A stretch of DNA of 10,650 nt from Actinomycetales bacterium (GCA_016649925.1 JAENWO010000055.1:1-10650), one strand, 5' to 3'. Positions 1-8,556 are shown, counted from the first letter of the stretch. The notes: generated by a model not told the origin, from the letters alone. Translations and numbers: made by a program.

Positions 1-19
1 CAGGCGCAGGCCCGGCGCG

Positions 20-36
20 CGCTCGGCCGCCGAGCG
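20..36 (-). terminator. Hairpin just downstream of the VOC gene
   Basis: An 8-bp perfect GC stem (CGCTCGGC / GCCGAGCG) with a 1-nt nominal loop lies immediately after the stop codon of the minus-strand VOC gene. There is no U-tract in the visible sequence, so it could be a non-canonical actinobacterial terminator or simply a GC palindrome. The stem is seen in the sequence; its function is inferred. Confidence 0.4.
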
Positions 37-37
37 T

Positions 38-445
38 TCAGCCGCCGAGCGGGGCGTAAAGGTCCACGCGCACGCCGTCGGGGTCCAGCACGGTGGCATA
101 ACGCTGCCCCCAGGGAGCGTCGAACGGCTCGACCTGGGACCCCGCGCCGAGCGTCGAGAGCTCCTCGTGCAACCGGTCGACCTCGGCCGGGGACGCGCAC
201 TGTGCCGCCAGCGTCAGCCGGCCGGCGCCGCTGGACCAGGTGTCCTGGCTGGAGGAGCGCATGACCTCCTCGGTGTCGATCATCAGCCGCACCCCGCCAA
301 GGTCACACTCGAGGTGCGCGTCGAGGCCGGTGTCGGCGCCAGTGGGCTCGGGCAGGTCGCACCCCAGGTGGCGGTAGAAGGAGACGGTGCGTGCGAGGTC
401 GCCCGCGACGAGGCCGATCGCGTCGATGCGTGGGGCCGTGGTCAT
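38..445 (-). CDS. VOC-family (glyoxalase/bleomycin-resistance fold) protein
   Basis: This 135-aa protein belongs to the vicinal oxygen chelate superfamily, cytosolic beta-alpha-beta-beta-beta proteins that act as metal-dependent lyases, isomerases or dioxygenases, or bind drugs. The N-terminal half has the usual opening (IDAIGLVAGDLARTVSFYRHLG, split here as about residues 8-29), and the C-terminal module ends with the typical YATVLDPDGVRVDLYAPL stretch. The acidic residue often used for metal in DPDG..x(E/D)L is an Asp here. The substrate cannot be read from sequence. The ATG at 445 is preferred over the upstream starts at 454 and 496: it lies 7 nt behind a TAGCAT hexamer, giving a likely leaderless message, and fold homology starts only a few residues later. 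The gene diverges from xth across about 100 bp and is not obviously in an operon. Confidence 0.85.
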   Translation of the reverse strand: MTTAPRIDAIGLVAGDLARTVSFYRHLGCDLPEPTGADTGLDAHLECDLGGVRLMIDTEEVMRSSSQDTWSSGAGRLTLAAQCASPAEVDRLHEELSTLGAGSQVEPFDAPWGQRYATVLDPDGVRVDLYAPLGG

Positions 446-452
446 GTGACCC

Positions 453-458
453 ATGCTA
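453..458 (-). promoter_or_regulatory. -10-like hexamer of the VOC gene
   Basis: TAGCAT (TAnnnT) ends 7 nt before the ATG at 445, the spacing expected if transcription starts at the start codon. No good -35 box is visible 17-18 bp further upstream. Confidence 0.4.
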
Positions 459-546
459 ATCGTGGGTGCCGACACCGCGCCCGCGGGACCGGTCACCAGC
501 CGGACCGACGACCTCGATGTCAGACGGATCGGCTTGACTGGTCGAC

Positions 547-1350
547 ATGCTGAGCATCTCCACCGTCAACGTCAACGGCATCCGGGCCGCCTTCCGCCGC
601 GGCATGGACGCATGGATCGCCGAGCGCCAGCCCGACATCCTCCTGCTCCAGGAGGTCCGCGCCGACGACGCCATCGTCCGTGACCACCTCGGGCCGGGCT
701 GGCATGTGGTCCACCAGGCGAGTGACGTCAAGGGACGCGCCGGGGTCGCGATCGCCACGCGCCTGCCGATGACAGCGGTGCGCGTGGGGCTGGGTGCCGG
801 TGAACCGGAGCCGCCGACGGACACCGGGCGCTGGGTCGAGGCGGACCTGACGCTGCCCGACGGCGGTGCGCTCACCGTGGTCTCGACCTACCTCCACTCC
901 GGCACCCTGGGCACTCCCTCGATGGACGAGAAGTTCGCGTACCTCGACAAGGTGACCGCCCGCCTGGCGCAGATCGCCGCGCAGGGCGGGGATGCCGTCG
1001 TCGCCGGAGATGTCAACATCGCCCACCGCGAGGTGGACCTGAAGAACTGGAAGGGCAACCGCAAGGCCGCCGGCTTCCTCCCCGAGGAACGGGCTTACCT
1101 CGACCGGTGGATCGACGAGCTCGGCTGGGTGGACCTGGGACGCCGGTTCGGCGGGGACGGGCCCGGCCCGTACACGTGGTGGTCGATGCGTGGTCGGGCG
1201 TTCGACAACGACTCCGGCTGGCGCATCGACTACCAGTTCGCCACGCCGTCGCTGGCGCAGCAGGCGAAGGATGCGGTGGTCGACAAGGCGGCGACGTGGG
1301 ACACTCGGTTCTCCGACCACGCGCCGTTGACGGTCACGTACGGCCGGTGA
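547..1350 (+). CDS. xth: Exodeoxyribonuclease III (AP endonuclease)
   Basis: This 267-aa protein is a member of the exonuclease III/APE endonuclease-exonuclease-phosphatase family, which cuts DNA 5' of abasic sites and trims 3' blocking groups in base-excision repair. All family landmarks are present: VNVNGIRA with N8/N10, LLLQEVR with the metal-ligand E36, Y115 in the STYLHSG region, GDVNIAH with D155 and N157, WRIDYQF with D228, and the terminal SDHAPLTV with the catalytic pair D257-H258. The length matches bacterial ExoIII. The ATG start gives the standard N-terminus directly before the first beta strand. No clear Shine-Dalgarno sequence is visible, and no convincing promoter hexamers either. 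It is divergent from the VOC gene and convergent with the small membrane-protein gene downstream. The function is confidently assigned; the mycobacterial/actinobacterial symbol xthA would be equally suitable. Confidence 0.95.
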   Translation: MLSISTVNVNGIRAAFRRGMDAWIAERQPDILLLQEVRADDAIVRDHLGPGWHVVHQASDVKGRAGVAIATRLPMTAVRVGLGAGEPEPPTDTGRWVEADLTLPDGGALTVVSTYLHSGTLGTPSMDEKFAYLDKVTARLAQIAAQGGDAVVAGDVNIAHREVDLKNWKGNRKAAGFLPEERAYLDRWIDELGWVDLGRRFGGDGPGPYTWWSMRGRAFDNDSGWRIDYQFATPSLAQQAKDAVVDKAATWDTRFSDHAPLTVTYGR

Positions 1351-1443
1351 CCTCGGCGAAGATCCGCCGCTGCCGGTCGATGGTCGACGCCGTGCAGGGG
1401 CTCGCCTCCATCCGCCGAGGGGCAGCGTCCGGGAGTTTCTTTC

Positions 1444-1668
1444 TCAGTGCTGGCCGGGCGGCCCGTTCGGATCGTGCCGGGAGCGGCCACGCGTGCTCAG
1501 GACGATCAGCACCACGCCGAGCAGCAGACTGATCGCGCCAATGACCACCCAGGTGGGGTCGCCGGTCATGAAACTGCCCGGGATCAGGTTGAGGCCCTGA
1601 CCCACCCAGACGAGCCCGGCCAGGGTGGCGACCGCTCCGAGCCCGGCGACGAGCGGTTTCTTGATCAA
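1444..1668 (-). CDS. Small two-helix membrane protein
   Basis: A 74-aa protein starting at a TTG codon that has a good ribosome-binding site (AGGAGA) about 5 nt upstream. The longer open frame upstream has no comparable start. Residues about 6-26 and 39-58 form two hydrophobic helices joined by a short conserved-looking loop (GLNLIPGSFMTGDPTW). The tail after residue 59 is polar and basic (RGRSRHDPNG). The helix-loop-helix pattern with 'QGL..(L/I)PGSFMTG...W..IG' resembles a small uncharacterised actinobacterial membrane family that I recall but cannot name. The function is unknown. It is transcribed towards xth (convergent) and appears monocistronic. A TATCGT -10-like hexamer lies about 35 nt upstream of the start. 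Confidence 0.75.
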   Translation of the reverse strand: MIKKPLVAGLGAVATLAGLVWVGQGLNLIPGSFMTGDPTWVVIGAISLLLGVVLIVLSTRGRSRHDPNGPPGQH

Positions 1669-1984
1669 GACTCTCCTCGGGTTCGCACACCATGGACCGG
1701 CCACGATACTCGGCGGATCTCGGCTCGGGGTTTCCGGGTGGTCCGGTGCTCCGGTGCTCCGCGCGTTCGCGGTGGGTACCTGGCCGTGACCTCCGTCGCG
1801 ATCGGCGCTTCGACGACCTGAAAACGCGTGGCGGTGACGAAGCGAGACGATCAGGAGGCCGGGCGCCGACGGCCCCGCAAGCAGCTCGACGAGCACCGGT
1901 GGGCCCAAGGGCACGCAGACCTCCGCAGGGTGGCCTACTGTCAGGAGTACGGAGCCATGATGGCCCGGCGATGAGGGAGCGACG
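1669..1984. other. Intergenic stretch without a convincing gene
   Basis: About 315 bp between two divergent small genes. It holds the minus-strand promoter candidate near 1705, a short duplicated octamer (ccggtgct twice, about 1743-1759), a weak plus-strand -10-like TACTGT at 1936-1941, and the AGGGAG ribosome-binding site at 1974-1979 of the 40-aa gene. Open frames here are Arg/Pro-rich and look like ordinary high-GC noise. Confidence 0.6.
1703..1708 (-). promoter_or_regulatory. -10-like hexamer of the small membrane protein gene
   Basis: TATCGT on the minus strand would give a leader of about 28 nt, enough to include the AGGAGA ribosome-binding site before the TTG start. The -35 region is not recognisable. 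Confidence 0.3.
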
Positions 1985-2107
1985 ATGAACGACAAGTCCA
2001 ACGCGAAGAAGCCCGGCAAGTCGATCAAGGAGAAGCGCGCTGACAAGAAGGCGAAGGGGGCCACCGCGAACACGATGGACGCGGTCTCCCAGACCAAGAA
2101 GCGCTAA
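1985..2107 (+). CDS. 40-aa lysine-rich basic protein
   Basis: A short ORF of 41 codons including the stop, beginning MNDKSNAKKPGKSIKEKRADK. It has eleven Lys and two Arg against four acidic residues, so it is strongly basic, hydrophilic and probably largely disordered or helical. It has a good ribosome-binding site (AGGGAG, 5 nt before the ATG) and codon use like its neighbours. Its TAA forms part of the AAGGGG ribosome-binding site of the next gene, whose GTG start lies 8 nt after the stop, so the two genes are very probably co-transcribed. Similar 'KSxKEKRADKKAK' mini-proteins are, from memory, common as hypothetical proteins in actinobacteria. The function is unknown; nucleic-acid or ribosome association is only suggested by charge. 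Confidence 0.75.
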   Translation: MNDKSNAKKPGKSIKEKRADKKAKGATANTMDAVSQTKKR

Positions 2108-2115
2108 GGGGCGCC

Positions 2116-3267
2116 GTGGGCCTGCTGCGCCTCGGCGTCCTGGCGACGTCGGGCAAGCAGGACGAACGGCGACTCCCGATCCACCCGTTGCTCGTTGAGC
2201 GCATCGACGCGGACCTGCGCGAGCGGATCGTCCTCGAGCGTGGATACGGTGAGCGGTTCGGGGTCTCGGACAGCGACCTGGAGCCCCTCGTTCACCGGAT
2301 CGGCTCGCGTGAGGACGTCCTCGCCACGTCCGACGTCGTGCTGCTGCCCAAGCCGCAGCCGAGCGACCTCGCCGAGTTGCGCGAGGGGCAGGTCCTGTGG
2401 GGCTGGCCGCACTGTGTCCGGGACCGCGGCCTCACGCAGGTCGCGGTCGACAAGCGCCTGACCCTCATCGCGTTCGAAGCCATGAAGTACTGGAACAGCG
2501 ACGGGTCGTCCGGCCTGCACGTCTTCCACAAGAACAACGAGCTGGCGGGCTACTGCTCGGTCCTGCACGCCCTGCAGCTGTGCGGCTCGACCGGCGACTA
2601 CGGCCGCAGGCTGCGCGCGATCGTCATCGGGTTCGGGGCCACCGCCCGGGGTGCTGTCACGGCTCTGAACGCCCACGGTGTTCACGACGTGCGCGTCCTG
2701 ACCACCCGCGAGGTCGCGGCTGTCGGGTCCCCGATCCCGTCCGTGCGGATCCTCCGGCTCGACCACGACGACGACGCGTCCCGACCCAGCCACGTGCTCA
2801 CCGACGACGGCCGGGTGCCGCTCGCGTCGTTCCTCGCGGAGAACGACATCGTCGTCAACTGCACGTTGCAGGACCCGCTGGCGCCGTCGACCTACCTGCG
2901 GTCCGAGGACCTCGGTGCCTTCCGACCGGGCAGCCTGATCGTCGACGTGTCGTGCGACGAGGGCATGGGCTTCAGCTGGGCCCGGACGACGTCGTTCGCC
3001 GAGCCGATGTTCGACGTCGGGGACCACATCCACTACTACGGCGTGGACCACAGCCCGTCCTACCTGTGGAACTCCGCCACGTGGGAGATCAGCGAGGCAT
3101 TGCTCCCGTTCTTACGGCCCGTGCTCGAGGGGCCGGTGGCCTGGGCGCGGGACGAGACGATCCGGCGGGCCATCGTGATCCACGACGGCCGCATCGTCAA
3201 TCCCGCCATCCTGGCGTTCCAGGGTCGGTCACCCCACTACCCGCACCCGGTCGGCCGGACCGCCTGA
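2116..3267 (+). CDS. N5-(carboxyethyl)ornithine synthase-like dehydrogenase (AlaDH/PNT family)
   Basis: This 383-aa cytosolic protein has the alanine dehydrogenase/pyridine nucleotide transhydrogenase fold and most resembles the N5-(carboxyethyl)ornithine synthase branch, which reductively joins pyruvate to the side-chain amine of ornithine (or lysine) using NADPH. Residues 5-22 (LGVLATSGKQDERRLPIH) match the family's opening, with R18/R19 in the substrate-arginine position. K79 (LLPKP) and H99 (WGWPHC) match catalytic-site Lys and His. Residues 168-180 hold the Rossmann glycine motif (IVIGFGATARGAV). D281 in VDVSCDEGMGF corresponds to the active-site Asp of alanine dehydrogenase. The second Rossmann strand ends VLTTR without an acidic residue, which suits NADP(H). 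The start is GTG, preceded by AAGGGG overlapping the stop of the 40-aa gene. The exact substrate is uncertain; a saccharopine- or other opine-type dehydrogenase is the main alternative. Confidence 0.8.
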   Translation: MGLLRLGVLATSGKQDERRLPIHPLLVERIDADLRERIVLERGYGERFGVSDSDLEPLVHRIGSREDVLATSDVVLLPKPQPSDLAELREGQVLWGWPHCVRDRGLTQVAVDKRLTLIAFEAMKYWNSDGSSGLHVFHKNNELAGYCSVLHALQLCGSTGDYGRRLRAIVIGFGATARGAVTALNAHGVHDVRVLTTREVAAVGSPIPSVRILRLDHDDDASRPSHVLTDDGRVPLASFLAENDIVVNCTLQDPLAPSTYLRSEDLGAFRPGSLIVDVSCDEGMGFSWARTTSFAEPMFDVGDHIHYYGVDHSPSYLWNSATWEISEALLPFLRPVLEGPVAWARDETIRRAIVIHDGRIVNPAILAFQGRSPHYPHPVGRTA

Positions 3268-3276
3268 GACCGGCCG
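3252..3276. terminator. Hairpin between convergent genes
   Basis: A 7-bp perfect GC stem (CGGCCGG / CCGGCCG, 11-nt loop) spans the stop codon of the carboxyethylornithine synthase-like gene, 16 nt short of the convergent MFS stop codon. It could terminate both strands. No U-tract is present. Confidence 0.35.
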
Positions 3277-3291
3277 GGCGGAATGCGCCGC

Positions 3292-4617
3292 TCACCTCCC
3301 CGCTGAGTCCACGGTCGGCAGCTCTGTCATCGTCCACAGCGGCGAGAGGACCACCGGCAGGGCGGCGGCGAACGTCAGGACGACGGCGACCCACAGGGCT
3401 GGGACCACGCCGAGCGAGGTGCCGAGCCAGCCCCCGAGGAGACCACCTATCGGTGCGGTGCCGAAGATGATGAACCGCACGGAGGCATTCATCCGGCCGA
3501 GCAGGCGTGGCGGGCACAGCCGCTGGCGGAAGCTCACCGTCGCGATGTTGTAGACCACTATCGTGAAGTAGGACAGGCCGAGACCGACGATCATGGTGAC
3601 CATCGGTGGCACCGGGAGCGTGGCCGCGAGCGGCACCAGAGCGATCGGGACGGCCATCCCGATCGCCGTCACGGGCACCAGTCGCGCTTCACCGACCCAC
3701 TCCGCGGCACGCCGGCCGACCAGGGCGCCGGCGAGGCCGCCGACGGAGGCGGCCGAGAAGATCGTGCCGAACGCGGCGGCGGACAGGTGCAGCTCCCGCA
3801 GGATGTACAGCGCCTCCATCGCGGACATGATCCCGAAGGCGAGGTTGCCGATCGAGGTGCACGCCACCATCCGGCGCAGCAGCGGCTGGCCCACCACGAA
3901 GGCCAAGCCCTCGCGGATCTCCTCGACGAGCGGGCGCCGATCCTCCACGGGCGGCAGCTCCTCCGTGGCGCGGATCCGGCTCACGAAGAGCGCCGAGACG
4001 AGGTACGTCACGGCGTTGACGCCGATCAGCGCGCCGGCGGACACCACTCGGAGCAGCTGCCCGGCGATGGCCGGCCCGGCCACTTGGGCCACCGACGCCG
4101 TCGCCTGCAGCTTGGAGTTGCCCTCGACGACGTGGTCCATCCCCACGAGGGAGGGCACGTAGGACTGGTGCGCGACGTCGAAGAAGACGGTCGCGCCGCC
4201 GATCGCCAGGGCCGCCACATACAGGAACGGCATCGTCGCATTCCCGGTCAGGGCGGCCACCACGACGGCGGCGAGGACGAGTGCGCGCACCAGGTCGGCG
4301 GCGATCAGCACCCGACGCTTGCGCATCCGGTCCACCCACGCACCGGCCGGCAGCCCGATGAGCAGGAACGCCAGCATCCGCGATGCGGAGAGGACACCCA
4401 TCTGCCACTCGGTGGCATGCAGGACGTTGACGGCGAGCACCGGAAGTGCGAGCCCCGTGAGCTGGAACCCGACCTGCCCCAGGGCGTCCCCCGTCCACAG
4501 CTGCCGGAAGTCCCGGTGGTGCCTCAGGGAGGACCTCCGTTCGCGCTTCGGGTCGCTCCCCGGCGCGATGACCACCTCAGCGAGCGGGGAAAGGGGTGAG
4601 GGTTCGGCGTCCGCCAT
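3292..4617 (-). CDS. MFS efflux transporter (EntS/MFS_3-like)
   Basis: A 441-aa inner-membrane protein with about twelve hydrophobic helices, of the major facilitator exporter group that includes EntS and MefA-like drug or siderophore exporters. After a 35-residue polar N-terminus comes FRQLWTGDALGQVG (about 37-50), typical of this group. Motif A lies at about 88-104 (GLPAGAWVDRMRKRRVL), and a central cytoplasmic loop of about 215-245 contains LVEEIREGLAFV. RQRLCPPRLLGRMNAS (about 364-379) is the characteristic motif after TM10. The ATG at 4617 is preferred over the TTG at 4653: the latter codon is itself the TTGACA -35 box, and the ATG lies 6 nt behind a -10-like GATGCT. The gene is divergent from a winged-helix regulator that very likely controls it. 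Substrate unknown; antibiotic, siderophore and metabolite export are all possible. Confidence 0.9.
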   Translation of the reverse strand: MADAEPSPLSPLAEVVIAPGSDPKRERRSSLRHHRDFRQLWTGDALGQVGFQLTGLALPVLAVNVLHATEWQMGVLSASRMLAFLLIGLPAGAWVDRMRKRRVLIAADLVRALVLAAVVVAALTGNATMPFLYVAALAIGGATVFFDVAHQSYVPSLVGMDHVVEGNSKLQATASVAQVAGPAIAGQLLRVVSAGALIGVNAVTYLVSALFVSRIRATEELPPVEDRRPLVEEIREGLAFVVGQPLLRRMVACTSIGNLAFGIMSAMEALYILRELHLSAAAFGTIFSAASVGGLAGALVGRRAAEWVGEARLVPVTAIGMAVPIALVPLAATLPVPPMVTMIVGLGLSYFTIVVYNIATVSFRQRLCPPRLLGRMNASVRFIIFGTAPIGGLLGGWLGTSLGVVPALWVAVVLTFAAALPVVLSPLWTMTELPTVDSAGR

Positions 4618-4623
4618 GGCAGC

Positions 4624-4653
4624 AGCATCACTCAAGTGATTGGGAGCTGTCAA
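4624..4653 (-). promoter_or_regulatory. Promoter of the MFS gene
   Basis: A perfect -35 box TTGACA (4653-4648) is followed after 18 nt by GATGCT (4629-4624), and the ATG follows 6 nt later, giving a leaderless transcript. The palindrome at 4627-4640 fills the spacer between the two boxes, the classic position for repression. Confidence 0.6.
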
Positions 4654-4659
4654 TCGCTT
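4627..4659. promoter_or_regulatory. Candidate operator for the winged-helix regulator
   Basis: The segment holds ATCACT-CA-AGTGAT (4627-4640), a perfect 6-bp inverted repeat, overlapping a second inverted repeat AAGTGATTG (4634-4642) / CAATCGCTT (4651-4659), 8 of 9 matching with an 8-nt spacer. A further ATCGCT lies at 4677-4682 next to the regulator start. The repeats cover the spacer and -35 of the MFS promoter and the likely -35 zone of the regulator, so one protein could repress both. The repeats are seen; binding is inferred. Confidence 0.55.
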
Positions 4660-4672
4660 TGGGGCGGATGGC

Positions 4673-4678
4673 TACGAT
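4673..4678 (+). promoter_or_regulatory. -10 hexamer of the regulator gene
   Basis: TACGAT (TAnnnT) ends 7 nt before the ATG at 4686, so the message is probably leaderless. The -35 region (about 4649-4655) is poor and overlaps an operator half-site. Confidence 0.5.
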
Positions 4679-4685
4679 CGCTGGC

Positions 4686-5252
4686 ATGACGGACGAGATC
4701 ATCCCGGGGAGCGAGGCCGATGCCGACGCCCGAGTGCTCGCGTCAGCGCTGCGCATGAGGATCCTGCGGCTCTGCCTCGACGACGCCCTCACGAACAAGG
4801 AGATCGCCGTCCGGCTGAAGATGGCGCCGGCGACGACGTACCACCACGTCCGCCTCCTGGCCGAACGCGGCTTCCTCGCGGCGCAGGAGGAACGTCGCGG
4901 CAACCGAGGCGCGCGGGAGGTGCCCTATCTCGCCACCCGGAAGTCGTGGCGTTCCCGGATGGGACCGGGCCAGCACCGCATCCTCGTCCAGGCCTTCCTC
5001 GACGAGCTCGCGCTCGCGGATGTGCGCAAGGTCGAGACGATCCGTCTCGGTGTCCGGCTCAGTGGGGCCGACCGCGACGAGATGATGCGGAAGTTCGTCG
5101 CGATCTTCAGCGAGTACGCGGACCGGGCGCCCGATCCCGACGGCGAGCCCTGGTCGTTGTTCTTCACCGCGCACGAGGACGTGGGTCGCGAGCGGACCGA
5201 CGTCAAAGCGGCACGCTTGAGCGAGCTGCCCGACGGCGGATCGGGAGGCTAG
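4686..5252 (+). CDS. ArsR/HTH_20-type winged-helix transcriptional regulator
   Basis: A 188-aa protein with an N-terminal winged helix-turn-helix. Helices at about 14-31 (ARVLASALRMRILRLCLD) and 36-45 (TNKEIAVRLK) are followed by the recognition helix at about 48-61 (PATTYHHVRLLAER) and a wing rich in Arg (about 65-84). The pattern 'R..IL..L......KEIA.RL......YHHV..L...G' is that of ArsR-like/HTH_20 repressors. The C-terminal half (about 95-188) is a probable ligand-sensing or dimerisation region with no cysteine pair for metals, so it is not a classical metal sensor. The ATG at 4686 fits the leaderless -10; upstream in-frame codons run through the operator. It is divergent from the MFS exporter and likely represses it and itself. 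The inducer is probably a substrate of the pump. Confidence 0.88.
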   Translation: MTDEIIPGSEADADARVLASALRMRILRLCLDDALTNKEIAVRLKMAPATTYHHVRLLAERGFLAAQEERRGNRGAREVPYLATRKSWRSRMGPGQHRILVQAFLDELALADVRKVETIRLGVRLSGADRDEMMRKFVAIFSEYADRAPDPDGEPWSLFFTAHEDVGRERTDVKAARLSELPDGGSGG

Positions 5253-5313
5253 CGCGACAAGCCCGACGGCGCAGCCGGGGCGAGCGGAACGGCCCGGTGG
5301 GGTGAGGGCCCCC

Positions 5314-6509
5314 TCAGGAGGCCGCTGCCGATGCCGTGGCGATGAGGAACGCAGGCTCGCCGAAGCCCGCGTCGGCGAACGCCCGGAGGACCGCCTGCGA
5401 GACGGCCGGTGCCGATCCCGCCGGGACCAGGGCGATCGCCGAACCGCCGAAGCCGCCACCCGTCATCCGGGCACCGAGCGCCCCGGCGGCCCGGGCCACC
5501 TCGACCGCGACGTCCAGCTCGACTGCGGAGACCTCGAAGTCGTCGCGCAGCGAGGCGTGGGAGGCGTCCATCGTGGCGCCCACGCCGGCCACGTCCCCGG
5601 CGCTGAGGTGGTCGACGAACTCGACGACACGAGCGATCTCCGTGACGATGTGACGCACCCGCTTGCGGGCGCGTTCGTCGTCCAGCCGGTCCAACGTCCC
5701 CGGAAGCTCCGACGGGTCGATCTCCCGCAGCGTCGTCACACCGAGCGTGCGGGCGGCTGCCTCGCACGTGGCCCGCCGGTCGGCGTACTGGCCGTCGACG
5801 AGCTGGTGCTCGGCCCGGGTGTCGATCACGAGCAGCTCCAGCCCGGCCGACGCGAGGTCGAACGGCACCTGCCGCACGGAGCCGTCGCGGCAGTCCAGGA
5901 GCAGCGCGTACCCGCTTGCGCAGCGCAGCGCCGCCGCCTGGTCCATGCCCCCCGTCGGTGCTCCGGCGATCTCGTTCTCCGCGCGCACGCACGCCGCAGC
6001 CAGCCGCGCCCGACCCTCCTCGCTCGCGGGCGAGGGACCCACCCAGGCCGAGCCTGCGCCGTCGGCCAGCGCGACGGCGAAAGCACACTCGAGCGCGGCC
6101 GAGGAGGACAGGCCCGCTCCGTACGGCACCCGCGACTCCACGACGGCGTCGAAGCCGGTGACCGGCTGGCCGTCGGTGGCCAGGGCCCACGCGACTCCTG
6201 CCGCGTACGCACCCCACCCGGAGAGGGAACCTGGCGCGATGTCCTCCAGCCGGGTGGTCCAGAGCCCGTCCTCACGGCCGGACGCGAGCCGGATCGTCGA
6301 GTCGGGACGCGACCGCAGCGCCACGTACGTGCGGTGCGGCAGCGCGATGGGGAGGCAGAGGCCGCCGTTGTAGTCCGTGTGCTCGCCGATGAGGTTCACC
6401 CGCCCCGGGGCGGACCACACGCCGTCGGGCTCGGAGTCGAACGTGCGGGCGAACATCTCCCGGGCCGCCTGTGCGCCCTCCTCCTCGGTCCAGGGCCGGA
6501 TCAGCTCGC

Positions 6510-6513
<4 letters not shown>
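5314..6513 (-). CDS. galK: Galactokinase
   Basis: This 399-aa GHMP-family kinase phosphorylates galactose at C1 with ATP, the first committed step of the Leloir pathway, in the cytosol. The galactokinase signature GRVNLIGEHTDYNGG lies at residues 37-51 (E44, H45 and D47 contact the sugar). The ATP-binding motif VPYGAGLSSSAALE is at 129-142, the catalytic Asp is D191 in PTGGMDQ, and the third GHMP motif TGGGFGG is at 351-357. The length is normal. The GTG start overlaps the TGA of galT in a GTGA arrangement, so translation is probably coupled. It is the last gene of the regulator-galT-galK operon and is convergent with the winged-helix regulator gene. The open frame continues far upstream, but that part is a shadow of galT. 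Confidence 0.95.
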
Positions 6514-7693
<1,180 letters not shown>

Positions 7694-7697
<4 letters not shown>

Positions 7698-8509
7698 GGC
7701 GTGACGATCTCCAGGGTGTCGATGGTGTCGGTGAGGAAGACGCGGGCCGGTTCGGGGAGGCCGGCGTCGGTGATGACGGTGTGGATCTGGGACCACGGGG
7801 CCAGGGTGCGCATGCCGACCACGCCCCACTTCGAGGAGTCGGCCAGCACCACCACCTCGCGGGCGGTGGCCATCAGCGCGCGGCAGGTCTGGGCCTCACG
7901 CAGGTTCGGGGTGGTGGGCCCTGCGTCGGTGTCCATGCCGTGCACGCCGAGGAAGAGCACGTCGGTGTGCATGCCCTCGCACGCCCGGTCCGCGACCGGA
8001 CCCACGAGGGCGTCCGACGGCGTCCGCTCGCCTCCGGTGAGGATGACGGTCGGCCTGGGGAAGGATCCGCGGGTAAGGACCTCTGCCGCGGGCAGCGAGT
8101 TGGTGAGAACGGTCAGGGTGGGTGCGATGTCGAGCCGGGCGATCCGCTCGGCCAGGGCGAGGGTGGTGCTGCCGGCGGAGAGGGCGATCGAGGTGCCGGG
8201 GCCCAGCCGGGTCAGCCGGGTCAGCGCCGCGGCGGCGATCGCGGACTTCTCCCGGGTGCGGCGGACCGACTTCTGCGCGAACGGCGGCTCCTCGGCGCTC
8301 CGGGCAGGGGCGATCGCGCCGCCGTGGACCCGCTGTAGCCGGCCGGCCCGGGCGAGCGCCGCGATGTCCCGGCGGATCGTCATGTCGGAGACGCCGAGCG
8401 AAGTGACGAGCTCGCTCACCCGCGCGCCCCCGGAGCGGGTCACCTCGGCGACGATGCGGTCCTGGCGCTGGTCGGCAAGGAGCGTGGCGCCGTCGGCGGG
8501 GGAGGTCAT
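7694..8509 (-). CDS. DeoR-family transcriptional regulator of the gal operon
   Basis: A 271-aa DeoR/GlpR-type repressor. An N-terminal helix-turn-helix at about 14-62 (RQDRIVAEV, VSELVTSLGVSDMTIRRDIAAL, then LQRVHGGA) is followed by the sugar-phosphate-binding domain. That domain has SAGSTT (111-116), LTNS (135-138), TGGE (158-161), the GVHGMD loop (188-193) and the DSSK motif (224-227), all standard for this family. The ATG at 8509 is chosen because family homology begins soon after; the 15 extra residues upstream are translated promoter DNA. It is the first gene of the operon, and its TGA overlaps the galT ATG. Likely a repressor of its own operon relieved by a phosphorylated sugar such as galactose 1-phosphate (inference from context). 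Confidence 0.9.
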
Positions 8510-8532
8510 GGCCGACAGTGTGGCACAGGAGC

Positions 8533-8556
8533 GAACGAAAGTGAACAGGAACAAAC
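8533..8556. promoter_or_regulatory. Candidate DeoR-family operator
   Basis: GAAC occurs three times in 20 bp (8533, 8543, 8549) in an A-rich patch unlike the surrounding GC-rich DNA. On the regulator's strand it reads as repeated GTTC with TTTCGTT and TTTGTTC. Repeats of this T/C-rich kind are what DeoR-type repressors bind, and the patch lies just downstream of the -10 box, over the probable transcription start. Confidence 0.45.

Noticed and set aside
534..539. TTGACT as a -35 box for xth
   Set aside because: It lies only 7 nt before the ATG, so the matching -10 would be inside the gene, and no suitable hexamer is there.
1692..1988. 98-codon plus-strand ORF overlapping the start of the 40-aa gene
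   Set aside because: Arg/Pro-rich composition without recognisable features and no ribosome-binding site; the ATGA overlap appears accidental.
1669..2097. N-terminal extension of the 74-aa membrane protein
   Set aside because: It runs antisense through the 40-aa gene, and the TTG at 1668 has a strong ribosome-binding site.
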